DNA of 7,590 nt from Pyramidobacter sp. (GTDB lineage: Bacteria; Synergistota; Synergistia; Synergistales; Dethiosulfovibrionaceae). The DNA lies in contig JAGAYQ010000210.1 of the NCBI GenBank assembly GCA_017940445.1, forward strand, positions 1-7,590, given 5' to 3'. The notes under the pieces are model-generated. The model did not search any database. It was given only the letters and a program-made list of their open reading frames with translations, and had not been told where the DNA came from. Position numbers and translations under genes: made by a program. Positions within the stretch are counted from its first letter, which is position 1, and each line of letters opens with the position of its first letter. Below are positions 5,813 to 7,590 of the stretch, in pieces.

Positions 5813-7351
5813 TTGAACAAACTGAAAGGGAAGATCATGGAATCGCTCGCTTCGGTCATGCCCATCACGCTGCTGGTGATCGCTCTGAGCGCGTTCGTCG
5901 TGCCGATGCCGGGCGACACGCTGCTGATGTTCCTGGGCGGCGCGGTGCTGCTGATCGTGGGGATGGGCTTTTTCTCGCTCGGCGCCGACATGTCGATGAT
6001 GCCGATGGGGGAGGGCGTGGGCAAGCAGATCACGCTGCTGCGCAAACTGTCGTTTTCCGTGCCGGTCTGCTTCCTGCTGGGGGCGATCACGACGATCGCC
6101 GAGCCCGATCTGCAGGTGCTGGCCCGTCAGGTGCCCGCCGTGCCGGACATGACGCTGATCCTGGTCGTGGCCGCCGGAGTTGGCGTTTTTCTGGTGGCGG
6201 CAATGCTGCGCCCGCTTTTCAAGATCGATCTTGCGCGCGTGCTGCTCGTGCTGTATGCGATCGTCTTCGTGCTGGCGTACTTTACCCCGTCGGGATTCGT
6301 GCCCGTGGCGTTCGATGCCGGCGGCGTCACGACCGGCCCGATCACCGTGCCGTTTATCATCTCGCTCGGCGTCGGCATGGCGTCGATGCGCCACGACAGT
6401 GCCTCTCAGGAGGACAGCTTTGGGCTCGTTTCGCTGTGCAGCGTCGGCCCGATCCTGATGGTGCTGCTGCTCGGGCTGATCTTCAAGCCTGGCGGCGGCA
6501 GTGCGCCTGCAGCTGAAAGTGCTGCCGCGGCGGCGAATTCGATCGAGATCGCCGCGAATTTCCTCAAAAAAGTGCCCGCGATCATCCATGAAGTGTTCCT
6601 GGCGCTGCTGCCCGTCGTTGCCTTTTTCAACGTTTTTCAGGGCATTTTCGTGATCTTTCGCCGCAATGCGCTGATACGCATCACGTTCGGAGTGGTGTAC
6701 ACGTTTATCGGCCTCGTGCTGTTTTTGACCGGCGTCAACGTCGGCTTCATGCCTGCGGGGCATTTTATCGGCAAGACCCTGGCCGAGTCGGCGTGGAAAT
6801 GGGCGCTGCTGCCCATCGGCTTTGTCATCGGCTATTACGTCGTCGATGCCGAGCCTGCTGTCCATGTGCTTAACAAGCAGGTGGAGGAGATCACCGGCGG
6901 CACGATCTCGCAGGGCGCGATGCACACCAGCCTCGCCTATGGCGTTGCCACGGCCGTGGCACTGGCGATGCTGCGCTCGCTCACCGGACTGTCGATATGG
7001 TGGTTCGTCGTGCCCGGCTACGCTGCGGCGCTGACGATGACCTTCTTTGTGCCCCGCGTGTTTACCGGCATCGCGTTCGACTCCGGCGGTGTCGCCAGCG
7101 GCCCGATGACGGCAACATTCCTGCTGCCGCTGGCGATGGGCGCGTGCGAAGGCGCCGGCGGCTCGGTGCTGACCGATGCGTTCGGCGTCGTGGCGATGGT
7201 GGCGATGACGCCGCTCATCTCCATCCAGATCCTCGGGTTGATGTATGCGTGGAAGCTGCGGCATGCCTCTGACCGCACCGACAGCCTTCCGGCGCGAAAA
7301 CGCTTTGCCATTGTCGAATACGATCAGGAGGTGATCTGGGCCCATGAATAG
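5813..7351 (+). CDS. DUF1538 family polytopic membrane protein, possible transporter
   Basis: This is a 512-residue integral membrane protein with roughly 12-14 hydrophobic segments by eye and no cleavable signal peptide. I recognise it as DUF1538 (Pfam PF07556-type), a family with no established substrate. It is an internal duplication. AEP at 96-98 recurs at 346-348, FDAGGVTTGPITVPF from 167 recurs as FDSGGVASGPMTATF from 422, and DSFGLV at 201 recurs as DAFGVV at 455, all offset by 250-255 residues. Acidic residues and Gly-rich GGV..GP motifs repeated in membrane regions are typical of ion or solute transporters with pseudo-symmetric halves, so transport is inferred, not shown. A Gly/Ala/Ser-rich linker (about 225-245) separates the halves. 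It starts at TTG 5813 and its last 8 bases overlap the P-II-like gene, so the two are probably coupled in translation and function. Confidence 0.85.
   Translation: MNKLKGKIMESLASVMPITLLVIALSAFVVPMPGDTLLMFLGGAVLLIVGMGFFSLGADMSMMPMGEGVGKQITLLRKLSFSVPVCFLLGAITTIAEPDLQVLARQVPAVPDMTLILVVAAGVGVFLVAAMLRPLFKIDLARVLLVLYAIVFVLAYFTPSGFVPVAFDAGGVTTGPITVPFIISLGVGMASMRHDSASQEDSFGLVSLCSVGPILMVLLLGLIFKPGGGSAPAAESAAAAANSIEIAANFLKKVPAIIHEVFLALLPVVAFFNVFQGIFVIFRRNALIRITFGVVYTFIGLVLFLTGVNVGFMPAGHFIGKTLAESAWKWALLPIGFVIGYYVVDAEPAVHVLNKQVEEITGGTISQGAMHTSLAYGVATAVALAMLRSLTGLSIWWFVVPGYAAALTMTFFVPRVFTGIAFDSGGVASGPMTATFLLPLAMGACEGAGGSVLTDAFGVVAMVAMTPLISIQILGLMYAWKLRHASDRTDSLPARKRFAIVEYDQEVIWAHE
7326..7334 (+). promoter_or_regulatory. 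Extended Shine-Dalgarno AGGAGGTGA for the P-II-like gene
   Basis: Nine bases match the usual 16S rRNA anti-Shine-Dalgarno (TCACCTCCT) in full. They lie within the last codons of the DUF1538 gene and end 9 bases before ATG 7344. This supports 7344 over the internal ATG at 7365, which has no such site. Confidence 0.75.
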
Positions 7352-7590
7352 CGAACTTCCCGTGATGCAGCTTTTGGTGACGATCGCCGACCGCACGAAA
7401 GCGGCGCAGTCGATGAATTTCTTCAAAAAGCGCAGCGTCAGCCTCACCCTGTCGTTTTGGGGGCGGGGAACGGCCAGCAACGAGATCATGGACATCCTCG
7501 GCATCAGCGAAAAGAACAAGGTCGTCGTGCTCAGCGTCATCCCGCGCGAGTGGGCGCCTGCGCTGATCACACAGATCAGCGACGAGATGC
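7344..7590 (+). CDS. P-II-like signalling protein, partial (3' end outside window)
   Basis: The frame is open from ATG 7344 to the window end (82 full codons). The translation begins MNSELPVMQLLVTIADRTKA and contains WGRGTASNEIMDILGIS, followed by EKNKVVVLSVIPRE. A beta strand (LLVTIADR), a helix, a Gly-rich GRGTAS turn, then a second hydrophobic strand match the ferredoxin-like half of P-II-like proteins found beside DUF1538 genes. No canonical GlnB T-loop with its uridylylated Tyr is visible. The region where it would sit is occupied by the short GTASNEIMDILGI segment. Such proteins usually bind a nucleotide or other small effector and dock on a membrane transporter, so regulation of the upstream protein is the natural inference. 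The second half, including any effector-binding tail, is not visible. It overlaps the DUF1538 gene by 8 bases. Confidence 0.75.
   Translation, partial: MNSELPVMQLLVTIADRTKAAQSMNFFKKRSVSLTLSFWGRGTASNEIMDILGISEKNKVVVLSVIPREWAPALITQISDEM

Noticed and set aside
5795..7570. Antisense open frame of 591 codons opposite the DUF1538 gene
   Set aside because: Its product is low-complexity His/Arg/Gln/Asp-rich with no recognisable domain. It is the expected shadow of a GC-rich gene, and the + strand frame has family motifs, a duplication and a strong ribosome site.

Overview
The window holds two + strand transcription blocks separated by a structured intergenic region of about 250 bases. Nothing in it looks like a prophage, insertion sequence, CRISPR array or RNA gene. 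The DNA is fairly GC-rich, genes overlap tightly, and Shine-Dalgarno sequences are strong. The gene order (ftsX, an envC-like M23 gene, an S41 protease, a divergent polysaccharide deacetylase, purA) suggests a diderm anaerobe. My best guess is a Synergistota member of the Pyramidobacter type. That guess rests on gene order and general style, not on a marker gene.

Block 1 (bases 2-5564) is a compact operon. It begins inside ftsX, the membrane half of the FtsEX division ABC transporter; ftsE would lie just upstream. Next come a secreted coiled-coil/LytM protein of the EnvC type, a membrane-anchored carboxyl-terminal processing protease (CtpA type), a membrane-anchored YibQ-like divergent polysaccharide deacetylase, and adenylosuccinate synthase (purA). 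The first four make a coherent envelope set: FtsEX is known to control EnvC-type proteins, CtpA-type proteases control murein hydrolases in other bacteria, and yibQ sits beside envC in E. coli. purA is a purine biosynthesis gene. Two ATGA stop/start overlaps join ctpA to the deacetylase and the deacetylase to purA, so purA is probably translationally coupled to the envelope genes.

The intergenic region (5565-5812) starts with two stem-loops suited to ending the purA transcript. Three further perfect inverted repeats follow, just upstream of the next gene. They could be a folded leader RNA, or operator-like dyads lying over a plausible promoter (TTGGCG, 18 bases, TTTAAT).

Block 2 (from 5813, running off the right end) is a two-gene unit. 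The first gene is a 512-residue polytopic membrane protein of the DUF1538 family, built from two homologous halves. The second overlaps it by 8 bases and encodes a short P-II-like protein, truncated by the window edge. A membrane protein coupled to a P-II-like partner recalls AmtB-GlnK and SbtA-SbtB, so an undescribed P-II-gated transporter is the most interesting possibility here. The transported substrate cannot be read from the sequence.
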